NCBI GenBank assembly: GCA_040143965.1
Contig: JASJQH010000088.1
Coordinates: 1-31,734, forward strand
Direction: 5' to 3'
DNA from: Basidiobolus ranarum
Taxonomy: Eukaryota > Basidiobolomycota > Basidiobolomycetes > Basidiobolales
DNA length: 31,734 bases
A program made the translations under genes and the position numbers. Every line of letters begins with the position of its first letter. The first letter of the stretch is position 1. The notes beneath the pieces were generated by a model. That model searched no databases. It was not told the DNA's origin and was given only the letters and a program-made list of their open reading frames with translations. Below, one piece after another: positions 21,395 through 31,220 of the stretch.

Positions 21395-23839
21395 TCAAGA
21401 GTTCATTACGAATTCGATATCTTCTACCTCCTTTGGCGCAGTGACCGACAGGACAACTGGGTCTTCTTTGCCAACCAGGACGTTGTCTTCAATACGAATT
21501 CCAATACCTTGGTACTCTTTAGGGAACTTGTCATCATAAGGAACATACAACCCAGGTTCTACACGTTGACATACATTAGGCCTGATGATAGAATCTACTA
21601 CTGAGAATGTTAAGACCACTTACCAATTGTGACTACCATCCCAGACTGTAGCTTACGGCTGCGTGTCATGTCAAATGTATCGTGAAGATCGAGACCGAGA
21701 TAATGGCCAACGTGATGTGGGTAAAGAATTCTATCAACATCCTATATGGTCCACAGTTGGTTAGCAGCCACGACAAATACACCGTAAACGAATTCATACC
21801 CATTTATCTAATTTGAATCCAAGTTTTCCTAATTCTTCCTTCATCAAGCCTACTGACTCATCGTGAACTCGGTTCAGAGAGTTGTTGTTACTTTCTGTGC
21901 ACATCTAAGCAAGCAAATATAGGATAAACAAAGTGATTGCGAATGGGGTAATGCTTCATATGGGGTCTCTAACCTTGATACATTGCTTTTGTACATTCAA
22001 AACGGCCTTGTAGAGATCTTTTTGTTGCTTGGAGAATTTACCGTTGACGGGCCAAGTACGTGTTATATCACTCGCATAACCGTTGTATTCCTACCGTATC
22101 AAATCCGTTATTCTCAATTCCCATAAATAATTCACATGTCATTGAATACTTACGCCTCCAGCATCTACGAGTAACAGATCACCCTCTCTGATAATCAACA
22201 CAGTTAGAAAATATTTGGAATAGAAGTTTCAGAGATTCGATGCAGTACCTTAATGCTTGGTTGTTACTAACATAATGCATAGTCAAAGCATTTTTGCCAC
22301 CAGCTACTACTGGAACATAAGCTAGCATTTGAGAACCTCTTTGACGGCACTCATATTCGAACAATGCCGAGATGGTTTGTTCGGATACACCAGGTCTGGT
22401 AGCCTTCATGATCTAAAGAATAACTCATGGTAAGAGCCTTGTGGTATGTAAATAGTCTAGCGTAAATCCGCACTACCTCAATGAAACTTTTCCCGCTTAT
22501 TTCGCCAGACTCTCTCATCAACCTAGCCTCAGCTTTGCTTTTGAAGAGTCGATGCTCTTGGATGATAGGTGCTAGGGGCTTGATTTTCGATGAAGCATTC
22601 TCTTCAAAAACCATTAATATTTTCTCGTGTTGACATTCATTTGATATTTGTCAGGTACCTTTGGAAGTAAGTGATTTTACTGCATGCTCATATGAGTAGA
22701 GTGCTATCGGGTCAGGAAAGTCCACATATACAGGACCGTCGGAATTGAAAAGGTCGCGAATATGATGGCCGAATTTCGCGTACTCGTGTGCCTAATTTTC
22801 CAACAAAGATAAGTATCCGATATCACGCTATATTAACGCTAGCATCTAGGTTAGATTTGATCAAACCTCATCAGCTCCGAAGTAATCGACGGCGGCTTCC
22901 AACCCCGCGCGTGCACCTTCCCATAATTCGATTTCTGGCTTCTTGGGTTGAACAAACATAGACATAGTATATCCACGTTCGGTAGAATCATCCTTTTCTA
23001 GATCCCATACAATTAATACTTGGTTAATTATCAAAACTATACGGTTGGCTGTCACTGAGTTATTCACTCACCTAGTACTGTAACCGCATCTGGTTGATTG
23101 TAACCTAAAGGAGGTCAATAAATCACTTAGTAACCGCCATTGAGAATTAAAGGGCCATAGCAAATCCTTGAATTTCAGTAAGGTTCAATGGAACGAAGGC
23201 TAACCCGTAAGATACAAAAAGTCCGTATTTTGATGAAACGGATAACTACATGGTCCACAATAGTCAAGTTAGAAATGACCTATTCCAATATCGATGCTGG
23301 ATGTTGTGAATAATTGCTTACAATATTTTGTGAGACATATAACGCAACTTGTGCCCAAACAATATCACCTTACTCTTCTCTGGTAAAGAAGTGATGAGTT
23401 TAGTTCTACGTAGTTCATATTCAACTTTGGAGATTCCTGGGGTAACTATAGTATAATTAAACGTGATTAGAGGTCGAAAAGGAATGGTACTATATTCTGT
23501 CTAGAGAATAGAAACCTTCATCCTCCTTCATCAAGTATGGGTGAGTTTCGGGGGTAGGCTGTCCAAGAGAACGTAAACCACGAACTACGGTCAAATTAAA
23601 GCCTTCAAAAAAGGGAGTTTAGATATAAATATTCATATTGAAAACATGGCTATTCGAGAGCGGAACATGCAGCTGTTTACCTTGCTTTCTCACGAAAGGT
23701 TTGGAGACTATGCGTAAATAATTCTACATGGTTGAAGGATTTTCAGTCAAAATATATATTTTGGTGTATCGAGAGGAACGATTCTCTGGGGATATTCACC
23801 ATATGAGAGGCATATAGAGAAATAGAATATTCATACCAT
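21395..23839 (-). CDS. ICP55: Mitochondrial Xaa-Pro aminopeptidase ICP55/XPNPEP3, 480 aa
   Basis: Fifteen exons on the minus strand: 23839-23837 (ATG only), 23723-23681, 23602-23516, 23445-23322, 23245-23205, 23104-23072, 23018-22867, 22791-22659, 22601-22477, 22412-22249, 22187-22154, 22090-21974, 21904-21800, 21741-21624, 21558-21395; all in phase. The start [15 protein letters not shown] is basic and lacks acidic residues, like a mitochondrial presequence. The family mark [16 protein letters not shown] follows. The C-terminal creatinase fold has all metal ligands: D310, D321 ([13 protein letters not shown]), H400 ([13 protein letters not shown]), E427 (EPGLY) and E450 (IRIEDNV). ICP55 removes one residue from mitochondrial proteins after the processing peptidase, which stabilises them. 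The 3-nt first exon is inferred from the in-frame TAG just before AATTATTTACG, used as acceptor; all other exons are firm. Confidence 0.94.
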
Positions 23840-24838
23840 AGCCGAGTAATTATCAAGTATATTAACGAATACGCAGAGACAAGGTTTATCACTCGTGTGA
23901 GGCACCAGATATGTTCAAAATTTTGGTTCGGCTAGGTAGAATTTTTATTGCGCAATTTGGAAATTTAAATGGATTGGTGTTTCTACTAGTCAAGGCCTGC
24001 TTGAATTCGATCATATGTGGCATGTATGTAGATGGGAAATTACAACTCGTTAAGCTGTGACTGGTATGGTATGAATGGCATTTGGATTAGCCAAGACCAG
24101 TTTGGATGCTGTGATGGCGTCTATACTTGTCCAATACATCTACGTGTGGATATGCGTGTAGATATGCGTGTACACCGCCATATGTTGCAAATTCAAATAG
24201 TCTGACTTAAATCTGAATACTCTTCGAATGCTAGCTGAACTTGTGCATTATCATCTGGTAAATCTCCCATATAAAGCTTCTTTTTTTCTCCAATCAACTG
24301 AATTCAATTTCATTTTTTTCTCTTTTCTATTGGTAAACTACCTGTGAGTTCTTTCAGATCGAGGCTTGATTTGCTCATCGTAGCTGAGAGTCGTATTTCA
24401 GATGGGGAATTTCTCACCAATCATTTTACCCTCACTCAATTCTTCTTCCCTAATATAGCCTTATTCTACAATATATTCGTCGCATCTTCCCTATTCTTAC
24501 GGAGTTTTCTTAAACGACTTTAACTGAGTTCCTCTCTGTTGGGGGACAATTAGTGAAATAATCTACCTTATTTTCACCAACTCTTAATACAGCTTCTTTT
24601 ATTGACTACACTATACGTAGTCAGCACCTTTAATTCTAGTTGGAACTTTGTAAAAGTTCGTTACATTGGTGATTTCAATAGCTTCTTTTACGCTTTGCTT
24701 TTACCCCTTTTACACAACGAAACTGTCTACCTGTTTCATATCATTTTTAGTGCTTGCCACTTCCGCAATTAAGCTTAAAGCACAACCGAAAACCTGACAC
24801 CACTACCTTTAACAGTGACCGAACAAACTAATTCTAAT
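23840..24838. other. Divergent intergenic region, ICP55 and 203-aa gene
   Basis: About 1 kb. It has a short tandem ATATGCGTGTAG/ATATGCGTGTAC (about 24152-24175) and pyrimidine-rich patches toward 24290-24340 and 24440-24500. No gene is supported. Both promoters should lie here, but no clear TATA box stands out. Confidence 0.5.
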
Positions 24839-25450
24839 ATGTTGTTTCCAAGATCTCATTTTACTGCTACTGCTGTACGTCCTTTGATAGCTCGTTCAAC
24901 GTGTCAGAGTGCTTCTCGGCCACCTACGAGTACTCCTATTCGACAATTGCGTACGAATTCGCTTGTGAGCAACACTACACACCCCTCTGTAATAGCACCA
25001 ACGCTTAATCGTTTTCGCGGTTCATTATTACCACAATCTTCCACCCCTGGAGTGACCATGTTAAACAACGAGTCTCGTTCTCACTTTCATTCGGTCGCGG
25101 CGGAATCTTTTTATCCTTCAAATAACCAATTATTTGGAGAATTCTCATATACTAATACCCCTTCATACTTTGGAAGTACTAGTGCCTCCTTGACGTCGTT
25201 GTCGACTTCTCCGCCACAAAGTGATTCTGAACTTACTTGGGAGGACTTCACATTATATGATGAGGAAGGTCTTGGTGGTGATTTTAGCTGGGATATTGGT
25301 GGTGTTACACCTGCGCTGTTCGCTCCACTGGCTGAGGTTTTCGCTTCAGCTATCTCCAATACTAATGAAGGTAAAACCAGTGACTCTGAGTTAGAACAAG
25401 AGGGAGCATTTGTTTCCGACGAAGACAACCACTCCTATGACAGACAGTAA
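24839..25450 (+). CDS. Hypothetical protein, 203 aa, possible mitochondrial or acidic factor
   Basis: A single open frame from the ATG at 24839 (MLFPRSHFTA) to TAA. I do not recognise a family. Residues 1-75 are rich in Arg, Ser, Thr and Pro with almost no acidic residues, which could be a mitochondrial targeting region or simple disorder. Residues about 130-203 are strongly acidic and Gly/Ser-rich (LTWEDFTLYDEE, SDSELEQEGAF). Such a basic-to-acidic layout also suits an intrinsically disordered regulator. Codons and length suggest a real gene, and a pyrimidine tract follows it as with two other genes here. The open frame extends upstream of the ATG without another ATG. An unseen 5' exon is possible. 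Confidence 0.6.
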   Translation: MLFPRSHFTATAVRPLIARSTCQSASRPPTSTPIRQLRTNSLVSNTTHPSVIAPTLNRFRGSLLPQSSTPGVTMLNNESRSHFHSVAAESFYPSNNQLFGEFSYTNTPSYFGSTSASLTSLSTSPPQSDSELTWEDFTLYDEEGLGGDFSWDIGGVTPALFAPLAEVFASAISNTNEGKTSDSELEQEGAFVSDEDNHSYDRQ

Positions 25451-26729
25451 AGTCATGACTGGAGAGGAATTATTTACTTGCGTTGTATAGCAGAATAGGG
25501 CTATCTTCCTGTGACTCCATGAACTGTTTTGTGGAAGAAATTTCCGAGATTTTCCACTCATTGTCAGGGGGAGTTCATGGTACCGGTTATTGGTCAATGT
25601 TTTGTGTTCTATATTTTAAAGAACCCTCACCCATCAGTTATCTCATTCTTAAGCTTGACTTTATTCAAGTAGAAAAGAATACCTTGGTTTCTACAGAGAA
25701 ATGAACTTTCCTTGGTTTGGAAAGGAAGTTTTTCTTTACCCAAGATACTCAACATATTAAGCTGGGCTTGTGGTTCTTGTTTATCTCCTTGATATTATAA
25801 TCTATTTCTTATCTTTTAAATTTATCTTTACTTTCAAAATTGAACCTATTTTACAAAAGCAGTTTCGTATTGTTCTTCGAATCGGGTTCAACTCCTTTTC
25901 CTCTACTCTACCCTCCTCTCCTCTACTACCATTTCTTTTTTATCCTACGTTAACATGTACCGATCCCCAAAGTGCGGATCCTCTTTACTAAATCATTAAA
26001 TCACTACTGGAATTTGACTTGGTTTAATGTATTCTTGTCAAATAATAGGTTAAAGGAAGAAATGAACATCATTTAATTAAATTATTTTTAAGTGATATAT
26101 GGTTTTGATATTCCGCAGTATCGGGGTCAGAGTCATCCCCTACATTTAGAGCTTCAGCCAGTATTATGGGCTGAGTATTACAAAGATGGTCGTGGACGTG
26201 GACGTAAACGTAGATGTAGATGTATTAGGTTTAAACTAGTTACTAAACTATGAATATTGACCTATAAAAACGTAACCTTAGCAACCGCACGTCATTACGT
26301 GCACGTGCGAAACTTTTATTCATTGTTAAGGTTACATTTACAAAAATATTCAATAGAGGGTTAAGGCTTAGTGACTTGGTGATATTAGCAATGATTAGGA
26401 TATTTTCTATGGAATTTAATATCCTGTTCATAGAGAATTTCCTATATTTCAGATAGTTTATGGATAGTTTGAAATTTCTCGGAGATTTTATAGATAGATA
26501 AAAATTCAACAGGCTTTTAGTTGTCTTCATCTTGATTCATGGTCACTCTTTGACTTATTGGCATGTTTGATCTTCCAGCAAAGCCCAGTGAGTCATTTAT
26601 GGTTCTACTAATTTCTCATCGAATCCTTTGTTTGTCCTTTGAAACTGCCCAGGAAGTCCACCCAGCTTATCTATAAAAGAAGGTATTGGTGTTGATACAT
26701 CAATATCCCATTGTAACCAACCATCTCTC
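25451..26729. other. Intergenic region upstream of GST
   Basis: About 1.3 kb. It has a C/T-rich tract (about 25891-25940) and a 6-bp periodic run GTGGACGTGGACGT..GATGTAGATGT (about 26188-26222). A GTCATTACGTGCACGTGCG element follows near 26290, and a TATA box for the GST lies at 26672. The AT-rich minus-strand frame at 26243-26530 has no domain and is probably not a gene. Confidence 0.55.
26672..26678 (+). promoter_or_regulatory. TATA box of the GST gene
   Basis: TATAAAA within CTATAAAAGAAGG, 58 nt upstream of the GST start codon. Confidence 0.5.
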
Positions 26730-27809
26730 ATGTCTACTTACGATATTTACTACTTGGATATTCTAGGGCGTGCGGAAACAGCCAAACTTATCTTGTTATT
26801 AGCAGGGGTAAGTTTCTTGAATCACTAGTATAAAAATAGTACTAATTATTGTGTAGGAGAAATATGAATCTAAAGATATTAAGGTTGGCTCCAAATTAGT
26901 ATATCAGTCATTCGAATCCATCTATTTATAATCATTAGTTTGAGGATTGGCCTGAAGCTCAAAAAGATGCACCATTTGGTGTGGTACCTTATCTCGTGGA
27001 ACATCAAGAGGATGGCTCAGTAAGTGTAACTATTTGGTGGACTCGATTAGGTTGTGACCAAGTCTAATGACAGTTAGAAATTCGTCCTAGGGGAATCCCA
27101 TGCCATAGAACGTTACTTGGCTAGGAAGTTTGGTGAGTTTTAGTGATATCTAATGGGCTCACAAATAGATCGAGAAATTGATTCTACGCATCCTAGGATT
27201 CCTAGGTAAAAATAATCAGGAAATGGCATTCTTGGAGAGTGTTTGTGATAGCGGAAGTAATGTTAGATTTCAATTCACTTCATCCCTTGAAATGTTCCTC
27301 TGATGAGTTGTCTTAGGTTACATGGGGGAGAAATTCTTTGCTGCACTTGATTTGGAAGGAGAGTCGAAGGTAAGTACCCAACTCCGTGTTTGTTGTCCAA
27401 TCTATAAGTAATAACTTTTATTCATATCAAAGGAAAAAGCTACAAAGCAATTCTATGAAGAAGTTATACCAAAATATATTCGGTCTCATGAGAGTTTGCT
27501 CGCCAAGAATGGAAACGGATATTATTTAGGTCAAGAGGTAAGCAGTTATATTCATTTCATTAAATCATTCCAAATCATCATGTCTAAACATTCTTGGTTC
27601 ATAAATAGTTCACTGTGGCTGAGTTCTTGAATATGCAAATGATACGTCTCATCAATGGAGTCACTGGTAAGGAAATCTTCTCGGAGGCCCAATCCCCTAA
27701 CATCTGGAAGATGTACCAAAATGTACGCAACCACTCTGCATTTGATGAGTATTTTGAGGTATCTGAGGCTAAACTGAAAAAGCTCCATGAGAAACTTAAG
27801 CCGTCATAA
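26730..27809 (+). CDS. Glutathione S-transferase, sigma-like, 219 aa
   Basis: Eight exons: 26730-26807, 26857-26883, 26939-27019, 27078-27132, 27197-27256, 27317-27369, 27433-27537, 27609-27809, all in phase. The N-terminal thioredoxin-like half starts MSTYDIYYLDILGRAETAKL, with the Tyr (Y8) and GRAE pattern of Tyr-type (sigma) GSTs. FGVVPYLVEH carries the cis-Pro, and LGESHAIERYLARKF is the glutathione gamma-glutamyl site. The all-alpha C-terminal half has the GYYLGQEFTVAEF region, corresponding to the usual N-capping box (usually D; here T-V-A-E). The enzyme conjugates glutathione to electrophiles in the cytosol, or acts as a prostaglandin-synthase-like isomerase in animals. Subclass is judged from motifs only. 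A (TTAGGG)2 motif follows about 55 bp after the stop. Confidence 0.92.
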
Positions 27810-27862
27810 ATGCTCTAGCATAAATAAACATCTCATTATTGAAATCTAATCATGATGGTTGT

Positions 27863-27879
27863 GGTTAGGGTTAGGGTTA
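27863..27879 (+). repeat. Telomere-like repeat, GG(TTAGGG)2TTA
   Basis: GGTTAGGGTTAGGGTTA, the longest exact telomere-type run in the window, located 55 bp past the GST stop. Confidence 0.85.
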
Positions 27880-28671
27880 CCTAACTAGATAATAGTAACA
27901 AATCCACCAGTCAGTCTCAATGACAACTAGATGGTCGGTAAAACGAAATTCCCGCTTTCAAAGAAAATGTATACATCGCCTACTCATAAAATTATATAAT
28001 AGAGAGGAGTTGTCATATTCCATTTGTATGTAGAAATACATTAGCGTCAGTTATAAGTTTCACATTTATCTTGTCAACTGTCGGTTCCCTCAGGTCGCTG
28101 CATAGAACTCGCAAAGGTGCCAATTAGAGAATAAATTGATTAGAGTAAAGGGAACCGTTCAGTGAAGATATCTCATTACTGATATACCGTCTCTCGAAAA
28201 AATCTGTCCTAGCTTGGATAGTGAGCTCAGGGGTTGATGCAAAGAAGCCACTAAGGTTAGGGTTAACCGTACTCTCAGATATTAAACTGCGACAATGTTT
28301 ACTATGACAAATATTATCTACTTTTCTAAATATAGTAACATGTTAGGTTACCTCTAGTTTAACTCGAATGCCATTACTTAGTGTCCAAGGCTTCATTAAA
28401 CCACTGTGAAATAAGAACCGGGAGCAGAGTTCATAGTTACACGGAACGAGACTTATGAAAGTGGTAGACGCTATAATATCCATTACACTGACACCCTTAA
28501 TTCAAGCCTCGAAAATGAATAATAGAATCGGTGGATTGGTTTCAAAATCCCTCATTTTTCTAAGTGGACTTTACTACCACCTAAAATGGAAGATATTCCA
28601 AAGATATACAAATCTTTCATTAATAATCATGAGATCGAATACATGGCATGGCTCGTATACCAGCATAAAGC

Positions 28672-28678
28672 TATAAAT
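28672..28678 (+). promoter_or_regulatory. TATA box of the CHAP-domain gene
   Basis: TATAAAT within GCTATAAATTC, 71 nt upstream of the start codon. Confidence 0.45.
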
Positions 28679-28742
28679 TCTAGCATCTAGGTCAATCAAA
28701 AAATATCAACCAACACTTTCTGGAAAAGTGAATCAAAGAAAA

Positions 28743-29444
28743 ATGTACACTTTAACTCCCTTCCTTATCTTGTCTATCTGGCTTCATAGCTTCATCGTGC
28801 AGCCTTTACCATTGTACAATACTAACGTTCAGAATATGAATCGATCAGACTCGGGCATGCTGGTCCTACCAAATGCTTACCTACCAAGTAGTATCCAAAC
28901 CAAGCTCTCCAGGAGGAATCGAAATTCCACGGGTAACCGTTATCAAGGAAATCAGTCAGGTGGTAGCCCCAACAATAACAACAGCAATAATGGAAATACA
29001 CGCAGCACCGGGTACAAAAGCAATGACAGAGTAAATGGGAACAATAACAATCAGAGCAGTAATAGTAAAGGCAATTCATCTGGAGCCATAGGCACTCTCC
29101 AGTTCCGATTTAATAACGGGCAATGCACTGATTGGGCAGATGCTAGATATGCTCAATTAACAGGCCATCACGTAGATTGGTCAGGCGATGCGTTGAGTTG
29201 GCCTTCTTCAGCTCGTAACTCTGCTGGGTGGACCGTATCAAGCCAGGCGAAGTCGCCATCCATTATTGCTCTGCAACCCGGAGTTCAGGGCGTCGGAAGT
29301 GATGGTCATGTGGCGGTTGTTGAAAGTATTGAATCCAATGGAGACGTTTATACCAGCAATTACAATTACAATGGTGGACCTTATATCAAAACCTTTGTTA
29401 CTTTTAAGCCAGGAAATGGGGTTAGTTTTATCTGGCATAACTGA
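28743..29444 (+). CDS. Secreted CHAP-domain protein (amidase/endopeptidase-like), 233 aa
   Basis: A single exon. Residues 1-22 (MYTLTPFLILSIWLHSFIVQ) form a signal peptide. Residues about 60-115 are an Asn/Ser/Gly-rich linker with runs of Asn. The CHAP domain is at about 120-233. It has the nucleophile context NNGQCTDWADARYAQLTG (C128), a W..DA..W segment, then GSDGHVAVVESIESNGDVY with H189. SNYNYNGG follows in the place of the third polar residue, and the end is SFIWHN. CHAP enzymes of bacteria and phages cut peptide bonds or the muramoyl-Ala amide of peptidoglycan. Here the likely role is action on bacterial walls outside the cell, which is inferred. It has no intron although most neighbours are full of them, which fits acquisition from bacteria. 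The start is the first ATG, 71 nt after a TATA box. Confidence 0.85.
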   Translation: MYTLTPFLILSIWLHSFIVQPLPLYNTNVQNMNRSDSGMLVLPNAYLPSSIQTKLSRRNRNSTGNRYQGNQSGGSPNNNNSNNGNTRSTGYKSNDRVNGNNNNQSSNSKGNSSGAIGTLQFRFNNGQCTDWADARYAQLTGHHVDWSGDALSWPSSARNSAGWTVSSQAKSPSIIALQPGVQGVGSDGHVAVVESIESNGDVYTSNYNYNGGPYIKTFVTFKPGNGVSFIWHN

Positions 29445-30134
29445 TTTCCATTTATTAAGGCAGCAATTGTGCCACTAAAATGTTGGGGTATTTGTTAGCA
29501 TTAGTATGTTAGTTAGCGTTAGGATATTTGTTCACTGGTCAATAAATTTAACACTAAGGAGTGCTTATTAAAGAGCTTATACCAGGACACATGGCTGAAT
29601 TGTAATATATGTTGGAATTGATGCAGATCAGCTAGCTAATAACAAGTATTTTAACATTGTTGATGATTGACCTGAGAGATCTATTCAATGGGTTAGGGTT
29701 GCACTACATACTTCGTGATCTGCATTCAAAATCCTTATTTATTTGAGATGATGGGGTTCGAGTGCCAGGGCCAGAAGCAAGTATATTTACTACAAACTTG
29801 CCAGAATCCACACCTAGAGAGTGACGTCTTAAGGCATTGATCAGATGCACGTAGCTACTACTATGGATTACAATCAAGTCCATCTAGTATAATCTAAAAT
29901 TGCCAAAGAATCTGGATAACATACACCTGTTTCAACCAGATTGAATGGAATAGAACAACTTGCACCACGTTCACAGCGATCATTTTCTATAGAGAGAGTG
30001 ATCGACCAGAGACTTGCCATTGACTGTCTTTGTGGTGTACTCACCAGATCGAAAGAAAAAGCTTAAATACCAGCTATGTTTTCTAGCAAAAGCCATCAAC
30101 ACACCAATCTCCTCGGTGCCTTACTCTGCCAGTC
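29445..30134. other. Intergenic region between CHAP and lipase genes
   Basis: About 690 bp, AT-rich, with one telomere-like motif (GGGTTAGGGTTGC, about 29690-29702). No TATA box of good quality precedes the lipase. No gene is seen. Confidence 0.5.
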
Positions 30135-31220
30135 ATGAAGTGGTTTGGATTAATCATCGCCTCGTTGTCATTGAGCTATACAGCTTTGGCAACTCCAATC
30201 ACCAAACGTCAAGATCTTACTACCATTGACACCAAAGAGCTCGGTATCCTCAAGACTCATGCTAGATATGCGTCAGCTGCTTATTGTCCTCAGGCTAAGG
30301 TAACAGATTGGTCATGTGGTGAACGTTGTGTAGGCCGTCTGAATGTAACAACCTACTTTACCAACGATGCTACCGGCATAGCCGGATATATTGGTTACAA
30401 CAACGAAGAAAAGAAAATTGTCATTTCATTCCGCGGGTATGGGTTCTTGTGGACATAAAGCAATTGAGATCGATTCAACTAATATCTTGTGATTCTTATA
30501 GATCCTCTAATTGGGCTAACTGGGCAAAGAATCTGGCCATTCTACCAAAAACATTTGTCTACCCTACGGCAAACGAAAATGTCAAAGTCCACAGCGGTTT
30601 CTATGAAACTTATTCCAGCGTTGAAACAACTGTTCGTTCAGGCCTTAAAGATGTCTTGACACAACTAAAAGATGAAACTGATCCATACAAATTAGTCATC
30701 ACTGGACATTCCTTGGTGAGTTGAATCAATAATAGTTCATTCTTCACCCATTCATTAATCACTAATGGACTTGTTTCAGGGAGCGGCGGTCGCAACTTTC
30801 TGCGCCATGGATATCAAGAGATTTTATTTAAATCCTCGCAGTGGAAGATCCTTCAAGTCAGAGTTACTAATCATTGATCGCTCACAAATATACCTACACA
30901 CTTATGGACAACCTAGAGCCGGAAACGCTGATTTCTCACAACTAGTGTATAATACCTTTGGCTTGAATACTACACGCACAACATTGGCAAGAATCACTAA
31001 CAATCGTGACCCAGTGACTAGACTTCCACCTCAAGATATGGGTTATTTCCATCATCCACATGAGATCTACATCCGCAAGGACTCTACCACCGTAGCTTGT
31101 CAGGATGTTATCGGTGGCAAAGTAAGAGAGGACCCTAATTGTATCCTCGGAGTAACTTTTCCAATTGGCTTCAGTGATCATGGAAAATACTGGGATATCC
31201 AGTTTGGTACTGGTTGCTAA
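30135..31220 (+). CDS. Secreted class 3 triacylglycerol lipase, 318 aa
   Basis: Three exons: 30135-30436, 30502-30715, 30780-31220, in phase. A signal peptide (MKWFGLIIASLSLSYTALA) is followed by a short pro-region ending in the KR of TPITKRQ, a Kex2-type cleavage site, as in Rhizomucor and Rhizopus lipases. The alpha/beta-hydrolase core shows ARYASAAYCP, VISFRGSSNW (oxyanion region, joined across intron 1), VHSGFYETY and GHSLGAA with nucleophile S171 (joined across intron 2). TYGQPRAGN, NNRDPVTRLPP (acid D249) and FSDHGKYWDI (H306) follow. Paired cysteines fit an exported fold. It hydrolyses ester bonds of acylglycerols outside the cell. About 15-20 extra residues lie before TYGQPRAGN compared with my memory of the family. 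It neighbours another secreted enzyme on the same strand. Confidence 0.94.

Larger units (their letters stand above)
27810..28742. other. Intergenic region between GST and CHAP genes
   Basis: About 930 bp holding two telomere-like motifs (27863-27879 and 28255-28268) and the CHAP gene's TATA box. The open frame at 28455-28676 lacks recognisable motifs and overlaps the likely promoter, so it is not called. Confidence 0.55.

Noticed and set aside
23798-23834. Second ATG ([12 protein letters not shown]) as the ICP55 start
   Set aside because: The frame closes after 12 codons and cannot reach the conserved exons without a further unsupported splice.
26243-26530. 95-codon minus-strand frame before the GST
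   Set aside because: Its Asn/Ile/Leu/Lys-rich composition is what AT-rich non-coding DNA yields. No family was recognised.
28822-29438. Minus-strand frames opposite the CHAP gene, one Cys/Tyr-rich
   Set aside because: They are the complement of the Asn/Ser codon runs in the CHAP linker and have no independent support.
29740-29780. GGGGTTCGAGTGCC, resembling a tRNA T-loop box
   Set aside because: The flanking bases do not form a T-stem or acceptor stem, and no matching A-box lies upstream.
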